The translations under genes and the position numbers were made by a program. The notes beneath the pieces are model-generated. The model was not told where the DNA came from, ran no database searches, and worked only from the letters and a program-made list of their open reading frames with translations. Below are positions 24,945 to 33,165 of a DNA stretch of 64,000 nucleotides, in pieces. Every line of letters starts with the position of its first letter. Position 1 is the stretch's first letter. Location of the stretch: contig NZ_JAIEUI010000004.1 in assembly GCF_022234545.1 (NCBI RefSeq), positions 248,001-312,000 of the forward strand, written 5' to 3'. This DNA is from Paenibacillus piscarius. Its GTDB lineage: Bacteria > Bacillota > Bacilli > Paenibacillales > Paenibacillaceae.

Positions 24945-26609
24945 TCAACCCCGGAACCGCGGGGTTTCCAGCCTGCCCTTCCGCAGTCCGCCGGGCTGGA
25001 AGGCCTGATGCCAGATCCATACATTTGCCGCTGCCAGAATTACCAGATAGATGTATATTCCCGCAGGAATTAAGGTGAACACATAATGGATTCCGGCCAG
25101 TCCCGCCAGAATGAACAGCTGCAGAAACGCGCTCGCCGTATAATCCTTGCGCTGTGCGGCCTCATACTTCTCCGAGAAGGGCAGCGCCCTGGGAAAAGTA
25201 AACAGACAGATCACAGCGTACAGCAGCAGAGCCAGCAGTACGGCCGCCAGATCGGCAATAATCCACCGGCCCAGGAGCAGGATGAATACGGCTGCCTCTA
25301 AGGCAAACAGCGGAAGCAGCAGCTTAATAACAATCGCCTTCAGCATTCCCCGGTGCACCATGCCCGTTCCCTGCAGCGGGATAACCTGATAGATCCAGGC
25401 GCCCTTGTAGCTGGACGAATAGCGGACCATCTGCACGACAGTCATCATCAGCAGGGCACAGTAATAGATGAACAGGAAGGACTTCGAGCTGCGGATGCCT
25501 GCCAGATCGCCGCTCCATACCTGATTGAACATGAAGATAAACGGAAAAATCAGCGAAAAGCCGATGGTCGGATACACCCGCAGCTTGAACTCGCGCTCAT
25601 TCTTCATCATTGACCAGGTGAAACGGAAGAACATAGCCTCCACCCGGTCCCGGCAGACCGCCTCCGATAACAGACGGGGAAGCCGTCCGCTGTCCTTCCC
25701 CGCCGCCCCCTGCTCGGCCAGCTTCTGGAGACTGCGTTCAAACAGCGGCATCAGCCGGATGTAGGCGGCGAATAACACGACAGGAACGACCAGGGACAGC
25801 GCGGCCAGAATTATGACATTCCGCTCCTGAGTCCCGCTGACCAACAACTCGAACGGCGCTCCGAACCAGATAGGCGGCACCAGGTAATGCCACCAGGCCG
25901 GAGTGAAATTCAGACCCAGCTCCGAGATATTGAACAGCCGGGTTACGACTTGGGAGCCGACGGTGACCCCCAGAGACAGAATAATCTGCACATAATTAAT
26001 GATGTCCTTCAGCTTTTCCCCGTCGAAGAACCTCAGGATCAGCAGATAGACCATGGCAGTGAACACAAGGATGAAGCCATCCATCAGCAGAATCTCCGCT
26101 GCATAGATGAAGAAGAAGCCCGGGCCGTGACGGAAGAGAGAGAACACGAGCGAAGGCCCTGTGAAGGTCAGCGTAATCGTCAGCAGATAGATGAGAATAT
26201 GCAGACTTTTGGCCATGTTCAGTGTGCGGCGGTCCACGGGCTTGGAGAAAAGAATGTTCTTGTCCCGCAGGTCCAGCATCACGGACGAGAAATCAGAGAT
26301 CAGCGTCGTTGTAATCATGAACATTACGATGCTGAACAGCAGGCTCATCATCAGGATATGATGCTCTCTGGGTGCCACCAGAGCGATCAGAATCAGCCCC
26401 AGCAGCAGGTAGAACCATTGGACCCGCAGCGGCGAGCCCTCCTTATCTGCCTTGGCATCCTGCGTTCCTGTGAAGATCGTGGGGGTCCGCCTGCCGTCCA
26501 TCGTCAGCTTAACCTGAAGAATGCGGCGCATTACAGCATAATCGGCCCCGAGTCCCTTGAAGATCCACTGGACCCGGTCTAGCAGCTTCAGCACCCGGAA
26601 ATCATTCAT
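24945..26609 (-). CDS. ABC-2 type transporter membrane subunit
   Basis: About 554 residues with roughly a dozen hydrophobic segments and soluble loops, as in large ABC-2 permeases of Bacillus that pair with one ATPase. The start overlaps the end of the ATPase gene by 8 bp (ATGAATGA), so they are translationally coupled. GTG at 26618 is an alternative start. I cannot assign a substrate; peptide antibiotic resistance or export is common for such pairs. The long loop AEQGAAGKDSGRLPRLL separates two membrane halves. Confidence 0.82.
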   Translation of the reverse strand: MNDFRVLKLLDRVQWIFKGLGADYAVMRRILQVKLTMDGRRTPTIFTGTQDAKADKEGSPLRVQWFYLLLGLILIALVAPREHHILMMSLLFSIVMFMITTTLISDFSSVMLDLRDKNILFSKPVDRRTLNMAKSLHILIYLLTITLTFTGPSLVFSLFRHGPGFFFIYAAEILLMDGFILVFTAMVYLLILRFFDGEKLKDIINYVQIILSLGVTVGSQVVTRLFNISELGLNFTPAWWHYLVPPIWFGAPFELLVSGTQERNVIILAALSLVVPVVLFAAYIRLMPLFERSLQKLAEQGAAGKDSGRLPRLLSEAVCRDRVEAMFFRFTWSMMKNEREFKLRVYPTIGFSLIFPFIFMFNQVWSGDLAGIRSSKSFLFIYYCALLMMTVVQMVRYSSSYKGAWIYQVIPLQGTGMVHRGMLKAIVIKLLLPLFALEAAVFILLLGRWIIADLAAVLLALLLYAVICLFTFPRALPFSEKYEAAQRKDYTASAFLQLFILAGLAGIHYVFTLIPAGIYIYLVILAAANVWIWHQAFQPGGLRKGRLETPRFRG

Positions 26610-27402
26610 GCGCCGCACCCTCGCCGATCACAGCCACGAATTCGCTGGCGATATCCCTGTACTTGTCGAACCCGGTCAGCTGGTTGAAGATGTCCTCAAG
26701 CGTTCCCTCCCGGCTCTGCTCCCGCAATTCCGTGAATGTGCCGTCCGCTACTATATCGCCCCCGTCCAGCAGTATGATCCGGCTGCTGATCTTCTCGACC
26801 ACATCCATAATGTGCGAGGAATAAAAAATCGTCTTGCCCCTTGCAGCAAGCGTGGCGAAAATCTCCTTCACCACCATCACACTGTTGGCATCCAGACCGC
26901 TGAGCGGCTCGTCCAGGAACAGAATGTCCGGGTCATGCAGCAGACTGGCAATCAGCAGCACCTTCTGCTTCATCCCTTTGGAATAGGAGGCAATCCGCAT
27001 ATCATAGGCTTTGTCCAGATTGAGCAGCTCCATCAGCTTCTTCGCCTTGGCATCAGCTTCCTCGTGCTGCAAGCCGTACAGCTCACCCGTGAAGGTCAGA
27101 TACTCCCGGGCAGTCAGGCTGTCGTACAGCTCCGCCACTTCGGGGACGTAGCCGATCCTTCTTTTGTAGGCGGTATCCCCATCTGAAATGTCCCGGCCGA
27201 AAATGCGTATGGTTCCGTTATAGCCCTCCACCAGACCCAGCATGATCTTAACGGTGGTGCTTTTGCCTGCGCCATTAGGTCCGATATATCCGATAATCTG
27301 TCCGCGGTACACCCGAAGATCAATTCCCCGCAGAACCATTCTGTCACTGTAGTTCATCCATAGTCCTTCAATTGAAATCACCGGTTCTTCGGTAAAGCTC
27401 AT
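26602..27402 (-). CDS. ABC transporter ATP-binding protein (ABC-2 partner)
   Basis: A 266-residue ATPase: Walker A GPNGAGKST, Q-loop IGYVPEVAELY, signature YSKGMKQK, Walker B ILFLDEPLSGLD and switch His in YSSHIMDVVEK. The signature SKGMKQ is typical of ABC-2 exporters of the DrrA/CcmA type. ATG 27402 has AGAGGGGAG 7 nt upstream; the ATG at 27420 lies over that site. First gene of a two-gene operon. No operator was identified. Confidence 0.92.
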   Translation of the reverse strand: MSFTEEPVISIEGLWMNYSDRMVLRGIDLRVYRGQIIGYIGPNGAGKSTTVKIMLGLVEGYNGTIRIFGRDISDGDTAYKRRIGYVPEVAELYDSLTAREYLTFTGELYGLQHEEADAKAKKLMELLNLDKAYDMRIASYSKGMKQKVLLIASLLHDPDILFLDEPLSGLDANSVMVVKEIFATLAARGKTIFYSSHIMDVVEKISSRIILLDGGDIVADGTFTELREQSREGTLEDIFNQLTGFDKYRDIASEFVAVIGEGAAHE

Positions 27403-27541
27403 AGCTGTCTCCCCTCTCATCCCTGATCCTGATTGTGGCCTGCTTGCGCAGCAGGATTAATCTTGTCCCTATTCTAGCAAATTTTAACACAGAAGACCTG
27501 TGATGTTTCGCAAGCAAGGCTTACGACGAGGATGAAATGCC

Positions 27542-27582
27542 AAAAAGCAGCGATTCCTCCTTAACCGGAAGAACCGCTGCTT
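27542..27582 (-). terminator. intrinsic terminator after the second Gfo/Idh/MocA gene
   Basis: On the - strand AAGCAGCG...CGCTGCTT with an inner GGTTCTTCC/GGAATC match, followed by TTTTTGG. Lies 30 bp beyond the stop. Confidence 0.8.
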
Positions 27583-27611
27583 GGCGTTATCAGCGAAGTG
27601 AATATACATGA

Positions 27612-28610
27612 TTACGTCAGGCGGATCCGCTCCCGTCTGCGGGCCGACGCCAGGCAGCTCTCGATCAGCCGCATATTGAGGACCGGGTCCTCAGCCGCAA
27701 TCCAAGGCTTGCCTGTGAAGACCGCCGTGGCGAAATGATCCGCCTGCTGGACGTAGGGGTTGGCTCCGAAGGCTTCGACACGCCGGGGCTCACCGCTGCT
27801 GCCGTACACGAAGAATTCGGCATCGTCGAACCGGGCATTGAACGGCATCGGCACCTCGATCCGCCCCTCCGAGCCCAGCACCTCCAGCAGCTGGCGGTTG
27901 TATGCCCACATTCCGCAGTCGAAGATGAGCCCTCTGCCGCCGGGGAACTCCACCAGCCCGGAGGCCATCATGTCGACATCGTCATGCTCCGGGGAGAACA
28001 TCGCCTGTACGGTGACCGCCTCCGGCTCTGCACCGAACAGCAGCCGGGCAGCGGTGAGCGGGTAGCAGCCGATATCATACAGCGATCCGCCGCCCCAGGC
28101 CGACTTGAAGCGGATATTCGTGGTGTCCTCTGCATCATTATAAGTGAATGTACCGCGGATGGAGCGCAGCTCGCCGATCTCGCCGCCGGCGATAATCGCC
28201 TGCAGCTCTGCGATACGCGGATGATGGCGGTACATATACGCCTCCGCCAAGTGGACGCCCGCCTTCCGGCAGGCCTCCACCATCTCGGCGGCCTCGCGGC
28301 TGTTCAGGGCAATCGGCTTCTCGCACAGCACATGCTTGCCCGCCTCAGCCGCCCGGATGACCCACTCGCAGTGCAGATGATTCGGCAGCGGGATATAGAC
28401 CGCATCTACCTCCGGGTCAGCCAGCAGCTCTTCATAGCTGCCGTAAGCCTGCTCAATGCCGAACTCGGCGGCGACGCCGCCGCTCTTCTCAAGCCCGCGG
28501 CTGGCCACCGCCCGGATCATCCCGGTCTCGGATTCCTGAATGGCCGGCATCACCGAGCCTGTAGCGATCTGCGCACAGCCCATAATTCCCCAGCGAAGCT
28601 TCTGTGTCAT
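27612..28610 (-). CDS. Gfo/Idh/MocA-family NAD(P)-dependent oxidoreductase
   Basis: About 332 residues. Rossmann motif MGCAQIATGSVMPAI, catalytic EKP in LCEKPIALNS near residue 92, and the conserved GGSLYDIGCYPL segment of the C-terminal domain carrying the active-site Asp and nearby Tyr. Closest in style to trans-dihydrobenzenediol dehydrogenase or sugar dehydrogenase members (inference). ATG 28610 is used; GTG 28622 is also possible, since AAGGAAGG lies between 3 and 14 nt upstream of the two. It stands 46 bp downstream of the prenyltransferase gene on the same strand, so the two may be co-transcribed from the Fur-box promoter. Confidence 0.88.
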   Translation of the reverse strand: MTQKLRWGIMGCAQIATGSVMPAIQESETGMIRAVASRGLEKSGGVAAEFGIEQAYGSYEELLADPEVDAVYIPLPNHLHCEWVIRAAEAGKHVLCEKPIALNSREAAEMVEACRKAGVHLAEAYMYRHHPRIAELQAIIAGGEIGELRSIRGTFTYNDAEDTTNIRFKSAWGGGSLYDIGCYPLTAARLLFGAEPEAVTVQAMFSPEHDDVDMMASGLVEFPGGRGLIFDCGMWAYNRQLLEVLGSEGRIEVPMPFNARFDDAEFFVYGSSGEPRRVEAFGANPYVQQADHFATAVFTGKPWIAAEDPVLNMRLIESCLASARRRERIRLT

Positions 28611-28655
28611 AGTCACACACACACCTTCCTTATTCGATTTCTTCCGCGTAGATCT

Positions 28656-29621
28656 CTAGGCAGGCCATAGGGCGGCCCATATAACAGCTATACCCAGCAC
28701 GAGGATTCTTGCCGCGCTCATCAGGATGAAATTCCTGACAGACAGAATGAACGTTGTGCCTTTATGCTGCTCCCGGCGGAACCGTGCGATGTTGCGGCGC
28801 AGCGGAATCAGCGTGAGCAGCAGCACCAGCACCAGCACCGGATGCACCCCAAGCAGCACCAGAACCACCATATCAATAAAAGATACGTAATACAGCAGCT
28901 TGTACAGCAGCAGCGCATTCTCCCGGCCGATGTAGACCGGCAGCGTGTATCTGCGGTTCTCGATATCATCCTCAATATCGCAGATGTTGTTCGCCAGCAT
29001 GATCCCGGCGATCCCCAGGATGGCCGGTACCGAGAACCAGAACAGGTATAAGACCTCCAGCAGATTGAGATGCAGGCTGATCCATTCCCTTTGCAGCAGC
29101 AGGGTGATTACCGTCCCGTCCGAATGGATATAGGCGGAGATGAAAATAATGACGAACCCCATGAACAGGCCGGAGAACAGCTCGCCGAGCGGCATCCGCG
29201 AGATCGGAATCGGCCCGAACGAATAGAGGATGCCGATCAGGAAGGACAAGCCACCGAGCAGAAAGACCAGCAGTCCCGTCTGGGCGACCAGGGCCAGCCC
29301 CCCGCCGGCCGCAAGTACAAGCAAGAGGATGATAACCGCTACCACCGTGCTCTCCTTCATCCGGTAGTGAACGATCGGATTATGGGTCTCGTAGCCGTAG
29401 CCGTGGGTTTTGGACGCTTTCTTGAAATCGTAATAGTTGTTGATCGCTGTGGTCGCCATATCGAAGCTCAGCAGCGACACCAGCATTAGCACGAAGCGCA
29501 GGGGATAGAAGTGCTCGAACCGGTACAGGGCATACAGCGTACCCAGCAGCAGCGGCAGCATACTGGCCACCTTGGTCGGCAGCTCTACAAACTTGAAGAA
29601 CGTTCTTACATTCACAGTCAT
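28656..29621 (-). CDS. UbiA-family prenyltransferase, MenA-like
   Basis: A 321-residue protein with eight or nine membrane helices and both Asp-rich prenyl-diphosphate motifs: NNYYDFKKASKTHG near residue 62 and NNICDIEDDIENRRYTLP near 205. These bind Mg2+ and the prenyl diphosphate. Fits 1,4-dihydroxy-2-naphthoate prenyltransferase (menaquinone pathway) more than heme O or chlorophyll synthases, but other aromatic acceptors are possible. ATG 29621 has AAGGA only 3 nt upstream; GTG 29615 is an alternative. A perfect Fur box overlaps its promoter, which is unusual for menA. No other men genes are near, so it may be a second paralogue. Confidence 0.82.
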   Translation of the reverse strand: MTVNVRTFFKFVELPTKVASMLPLLLGTLYALYRFEHFYPLRFVLMLVSLLSFDMATTAINNYYDFKKASKTHGYGYETHNPIVHYRMKESTVVAVIILLLVLAAGGGLALVAQTGLLVFLLGGLSFLIGILYSFGPIPISRMPLGELFSGLFMGFVIIFISAYIHSDGTVITLLLQREWISLHLNLLEVLYLFWFSVPAILGIAGIMLANNICDIEDDIENRRYTLPVYIGRENALLLYKLLYYVSFIDMVVLVLLGVHPVLVLVLLLTLIPLRRNIARFRREQHKGTTFILSVRNFILMSAARILVLGIAVIWAALWPA

Positions 29622-29649
29622 TCATCCTTATCAGTGATATACATACATG

Positions 29650-29664
29650 TGATAATCATTATCA
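29650..29664. promoter_or_regulatory. perfect Fur box
   Basis: TGATAAT-C-ATTATCA matches the 7-1-7 Fur consensus at every position. It lies 28 bp upstream of the MenA-like start, just downstream of its TATAAT box, and 128 bp upstream of the divergent GGDEF-EAL gene. Confidence 0.85.
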
Positions 29665-29671
29665 TCTAATA

Positions 29672-29677
29672 ATTATA
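29672..29677 (-). promoter_or_regulatory. -10 box of the MenA-like gene promoter
   Basis: GGTATAATTATT on the - strand; the -35 region is poor, so an activator or an extended -10 may help. Transcription would begin inside the Fur box. Confidence 0.55.
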
Positions 29678-29792
29678 CCTCAAATTTCGACACTTCGGGC
29701 AGAAAGACGCTGCAAAATATTCCCTAATCATGGTACACTATTAAAGATGGTACTTATTTCCTATTAAGTCTGACATCCTAAAGGGGAACATC

Positions 29793-32165
29793 ATGAGACT
29801 CCGTCAAAAAATAATCATCTTCATTAGTCTGGCTGTTGGACTCGGAATGGGCATCACTTACCTGCTGCTCCATACGTTTCTGCTGAACCGCTTCGTCCAG
29901 CTGGATGAGGCCGGGCTGCGGCGCAGCCTGGAGCAAACCGTCGCTGCATATGACCAGGAGCTGGAGAATATGAGAGCCCGGCTGCTGAATTTCACCATAC
30001 GGGATGAGACCTATACCTTCATGGCCTCCCCGGCGGATCAAGGCTCCGTCTCCTCGGGCCCTGCCGATACAGCCTTCATTACCCGCAGCCTTGATCCGGC
30101 TGCCTATCCCATGAACCGCTTTGATCTTATTGCCCTGCTTGATGATAGCGGCCAGCCCCGTTCCGGCGGCTCCTATGATGAAGCCGCCGGAACGGTCACC
30201 CCTCTATCCCGGGAGCAGCTGACGCTGATCGGGATGATCCATAACCGCCTGCCCGCCCCCAGAACAGCCGGCGAGAGCAGAACGGGCCTTGTGAATCTGG
30301 ACAAGGGCCTGATGCTGGTTACCCTTGCACCTGTGCTGAACAGCAGCGCAGACAAGCCTTCCCCCGGAACAGCGGTTGCCGGGCGGATGCTCCGTAAGGA
30401 AGAGATCGCCAAGCTCCGGGATGCTCCGGAGTCCCGCATTCAGATCGGCAGCCTGACCCCGGCGCTGCTGGCGGACAGCGGCGGCAGCCGTATCTGGACC
30501 AGCCCGCCTGCAGGCGGACAGATGACCATTCACGCCGTGATGAGGGATCTGTTCGGCAATTCCGGGCTGGTGCTCTCCCTGGAGAAGCCCCGTGAGCTGT
30601 ATGACAGCGGGATTAAGGCGCTCGGTGCCTTCCGCCCGTACTATTTCCTCTTCATTCTGCTGCTGCTTGCCGCAAGTCTCCTGTTCGTCAACCGCTCCAT
30701 TCTGCGCCGGATCTCTGCCCTGGTCAGCAATATCCGGTTCATCGGCAGCAGCAAGGATCTGTCGGTCCGCATCCCCCCCACTGTTCAGGATGAGTTCAGT
30801 GAGGTAGAGATGGAATTCAACCGGATGCTTGACTCGCTGGAACAGACCCAGGATGAGCTGCGCCAGCAATCGATGCTGGACCCGTTGACCCGGCTGCCGA
30901 ACCGCTCGCTTTTTTTTGACAAATTGAATGAAGCCATTGCTGCGCTTAAGGGCAGCGGCCGCCAGCTGGTCCTGGTCTTCATCGATCTGGATCATTTCAA
31001 GACGGTCAACGATATGCTGGGGCATGATTTCGGCGATGCCATCCTGAAGGAGACCGCGTTCCGGCTGACCCGTGTGGTCGGCAGGCAGGATGTAGTCTCG
31101 CGGCTCGGCGGGGATGAATTCACCATTCTGCTCTACGATGTTCCGGATGCCGCCAGCATGGCTGTTCAGCTCTCCCGTATTCAGGAGACGCTCTCCATGC
31201 CGCACCGGATCAAGGGCCATCTGCTGTACAGCACCGCCAGCATCGGCACCAGTATCTATCCGCTGAACGGGGAAGACGCCGATGATCTGGTCAAGCAGGC
31301 TGATCTGGCCATGTTCCATGTCAAGGAGAACGGCCGCAATAACATCTTCCAGTATTCCGGGGAGCTGGAGGCAGGCATCCGGCGCAGGAAGGTGCTCGCC
31401 CAGCAGCTTCTCCATGCGGCCGCCGGGAACGAGTTCGAGCTGCATTACCAGCCGATTCTCGGCGCCGGCCACCTGCAGGTCACCAAGGTAGAGGCCCTTC
31501 TGCGCTGGAATAACCCGGACCATGGCAGCATCTCGCCGGCCGAATTCATTCCGCTGGCCGAGAGCAGCGGCTCGATTATAGGCATCGGTACCTGGGTGCT
31601 GCGCCAGGTCTGCTCCGATCTGCGCGAGTTCCGCATGCAAGGCCTGGAGCTTACCGCCGCAGTCAATATCTCAGCGCTGCAGCTGATGCAGCCCGGCCTG
31701 CTGGAGCTGCTGCTGGAGCTTCTGGACACCTACGGGCTGCCTGCATCGAGCCTGGAGCTGGAGATCACCGAGAGCGTTCTCGTCTCCGGCGACGGCATCT
31801 TCCAGTCGCTGCAGCAGCTTAGGGCCCACGGCTTCCGGATCTCGCTTGACGACTTCGGCACCGGCTTCTCCTCCCTGAGCTATCTGCGCCGCTTCCCGGT
31901 CGATGTCATCAAGATTGACCGCTCCTTCGTCTCGGAGATGTCTCAGGATGCCCGGGGCGGCGTGCTGGTCAAGGCGATTATCGAGCTGAGCCATAATCTG
32001 GGGCTGCGGGTGGTCTCCGAAGGCATTGAGCAGAAGGAGCAGTTCGACAGGCTGCGCACACTGGGCAGCGATGAGCTTCAGGGGTACTATATCAGCCGGC
32101 CGCTCCGGGCGGACGCGCTGTATTCTTTTCTGGAACAGGAGCAATATGATGGCAAGCCCAAGTGA
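29793..32165 (+). CDS. CHASE4-HAMP-GGDEF-EAL cyclic-di-GMP protein
   Basis: A 790-residue membrane protein: helix 8-28, extracellular domain of about 250 residues of CHASE4 type (LDEAGLRRSLEQTVAAYDQELENM and a later MNRFDLIALLDDSGQ segment), second helix about 280-300, HAMP (RISALVSNIRFIGSSKDLSVRI), GGDEF (RLGGDEFTILLY) and EAL (VEALLRWNNPDHG; DDFGTGFSSL; VSEGIEQ). Both active sites look complete. AAAGGGG lies 7 nt before the ATG. It is divergent from the Fur-boxed prenyltransferase gene, so iron control could reach it too. Confidence 0.92.
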   Translation: MRLRQKIIIFISLAVGLGMGITYLLLHTFLLNRFVQLDEAGLRRSLEQTVAAYDQELENMRARLLNFTIRDETYTFMASPADQGSVSSGPADTAFITRSLDPAAYPMNRFDLIALLDDSGQPRSGGSYDEAAGTVTPLSREQLTLIGMIHNRLPAPRTAGESRTGLVNLDKGLMLVTLAPVLNSSADKPSPGTAVAGRMLRKEEIAKLRDAPESRIQIGSLTPALLADSGGSRIWTSPPAGGQMTIHAVMRDLFGNSGLVLSLEKPRELYDSGIKALGAFRPYYFLFILLLLAASLLFVNRSILRRISALVSNIRFIGSSKDLSVRIPPTVQDEFSEVEMEFNRMLDSLEQTQDELRQQSMLDPLTRLPNRSLFFDKLNEAIAALKGSGRQLVLVFIDLDHFKTVNDMLGHDFGDAILKETAFRLTRVVGRQDVVSRLGGDEFTILLYDVPDAASMAVQLSRIQETLSMPHRIKGHLLYSTASIGTSIYPLNGEDADDLVKQADLAMFHVKENGRNNIFQYSGELEAGIRRRKVLAQQLLHAAAGNEFELHYQPILGAGHLQVTKVEALLRWNNPDHGSISPAEFIPLAESSGSIIGIGTWVLRQVCSDLREFRMQGLELTAAVNISALQLMQPGLLELLLELLDTYGLPASSLELEITESVLVSGDGIFQSLQQLRAHGFRISLDDFGTGFSSLSYLRRFPVDVIKIDRSFVSEMSQDARGGVLVKAIIELSHNLGLRVVSEGIEQKEQFDRLRTLGSDELQGYYISRPLRADALYSFLEQEQYDGKPK

Positions 32166-32215
32166 GAACTTATCTTATAGGCAAGCTACGGGCGATATGA
32201 TATGATAGGCAAGCT

Positions 32216-32247
32216 GATAACAGCACCCGGAAGCGGGTGCTGTTATC
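32216..32247 (+). terminator. hairpin after the CHASE4-GGDEF-EAL gene
   Basis: Perfect 13-bp arms GATAACAGCACCC and GGGTGCTGTTATC with a 6-nt loop, but no T-run follows. It sits 20 bp upstream of the next gene's ribosome site and could be a terminator or a leader structure. Confidence 0.55.
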
Positions 32248-32285
32248 TATGCGAACACTTATAAATATTGGAGGCTTTCTTCGTT

Positions 32286-32909
32286 ATGTCAGCGCAACCG
32301 CAATCCGCCCAATCCGTCAAAATCATCACCGCCGACCCCAGCGCCATCGGCCTGTTCGGACTGGCTATCGTCACCCTGGTCGCTTCTTCCCAAAAGCTCG
32401 AAATCACAACAGGCCTGAGCTACTGTATCCCGTGGGCCATCTTCCTCGGAGCCTTCGCCCAGCTGTTCGCATCCATTCAGGATGCCAAGCACAACAACAC
32501 CTTCGGCATGACCGCCTTCGGCGCCTATGCGTTCTTCTGGTTCGGTATGGGAGCCAGCTGGCTGATCAAGCTCGGTGTGTTCGGCGCAGTGCTGGCAGAG
32601 GGCGTTGATCCCAAGCAGCTCGGCTTTGTTTTTGCCGGATATCTGGTATTCACCCTCTTCATGACTCTGGGTGCCGTCGAGGCGAACCGCGTACTGCTGA
32701 TCATCTTCATTCTGATCGACTTTCTCTTCCTGGGCCTCTCGATGAATGCCTTCGGGGTCGCTGCAGAATTCTTCCATAAGCTGGCTGCCGTATCGGAGCT
32801 TCTCATCGGAATTGTATCGCTCTACGGCTGCGGCGCTTCCGTGCTGAATGCCCATTTCGGACGTACCTTCCTGCCGGTTGGCGCACCGCTGCGCATCTTC
32901 AAGAAGTAG
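32286..32909 (+). CDS. acetate/succinate transporter family protein (GPR1/FUN34/YaaH)
   Basis: A 207-residue protein with six hydrophobic helices. The family motif near the N-terminus reads DPSAIGLFGLA (usual form NPAPLGLFGFA). Further helices carry AFGAYAFFWFGMGASW and a later AVEANRVLLIIFILIDFLFL. Members carry acetate or succinate with protons, forming hexamers in the membrane. ATG 32286 is preferred; the TTG at 32268 would overlap the ribosome site TTGGAGG. It is a single gene with its own terminator. Acetate links loosely to the cid genes, though they are 19 kb away. Confidence 0.88.
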   Translation: MSAQPQSAQSVKIITADPSAIGLFGLAIVTLVASSQKLEITTGLSYCIPWAIFLGAFAQLFASIQDAKHNNTFGMTAFGAYAFFWFGMGASWLIKLGVFGAVLAEGVDPKQLGFVFAGYLVFTLFMTLGAVEANRVLLIIFILIDFLFLGLSMNAFGVAAEFFHKLAAVSELLIGIVSLYGCGASVLNAHFGRTFLPVGAPLRIFKK

Positions 32910-32956
32910 TCTTTTGCCTCGGCCTCATTATTGTTACCCACACGCTAACACTTCAG

Positions 32957-33003
32957 CGGATAAATACACACTGTCCCCGGGCAGACCGTATTTATCCGTT
33001 TTT
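32957..33003 (+). terminator. intrinsic terminator after the YaaH-family gene
   Basis: CGGATAAATAC and GTATTTATCCG form a perfect 11-bp stem, followed by TTTTTG. Confidence 0.85.
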
Positions 33004-33165
33004 GAATTCAAGCATGTTTTGTTAGGATTTCCCTTGCGCAAATACGTTAAAAATGACATGCTATAGAAACACCTGCGACATATCTCGACAATTCCCCGCC
33101 ATGCAGGCACGGTTACAACCCACTAAGACAACAACGCTTAATTTTTCGGGTATCGGAGGCAATTC

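Noticed and set aside
14243-28610. The two Gfo/Idh/MocA genes as a recent duplication
   Set aside because: Their sequences share only family motifs and differ in length and C-terminal segments.
30204-31640. 478-residue - strand frame opposite the CHASE4-GGDEF-EAL gene
   Set aside because: Antisense shadow with no domain signal.
33004-33165. Possible c-di-GMP riboswitch before the CHASE-GGDEF-EAL gene
   Set aside because: The conserved GEMM core and tetraloop receptor are absent.
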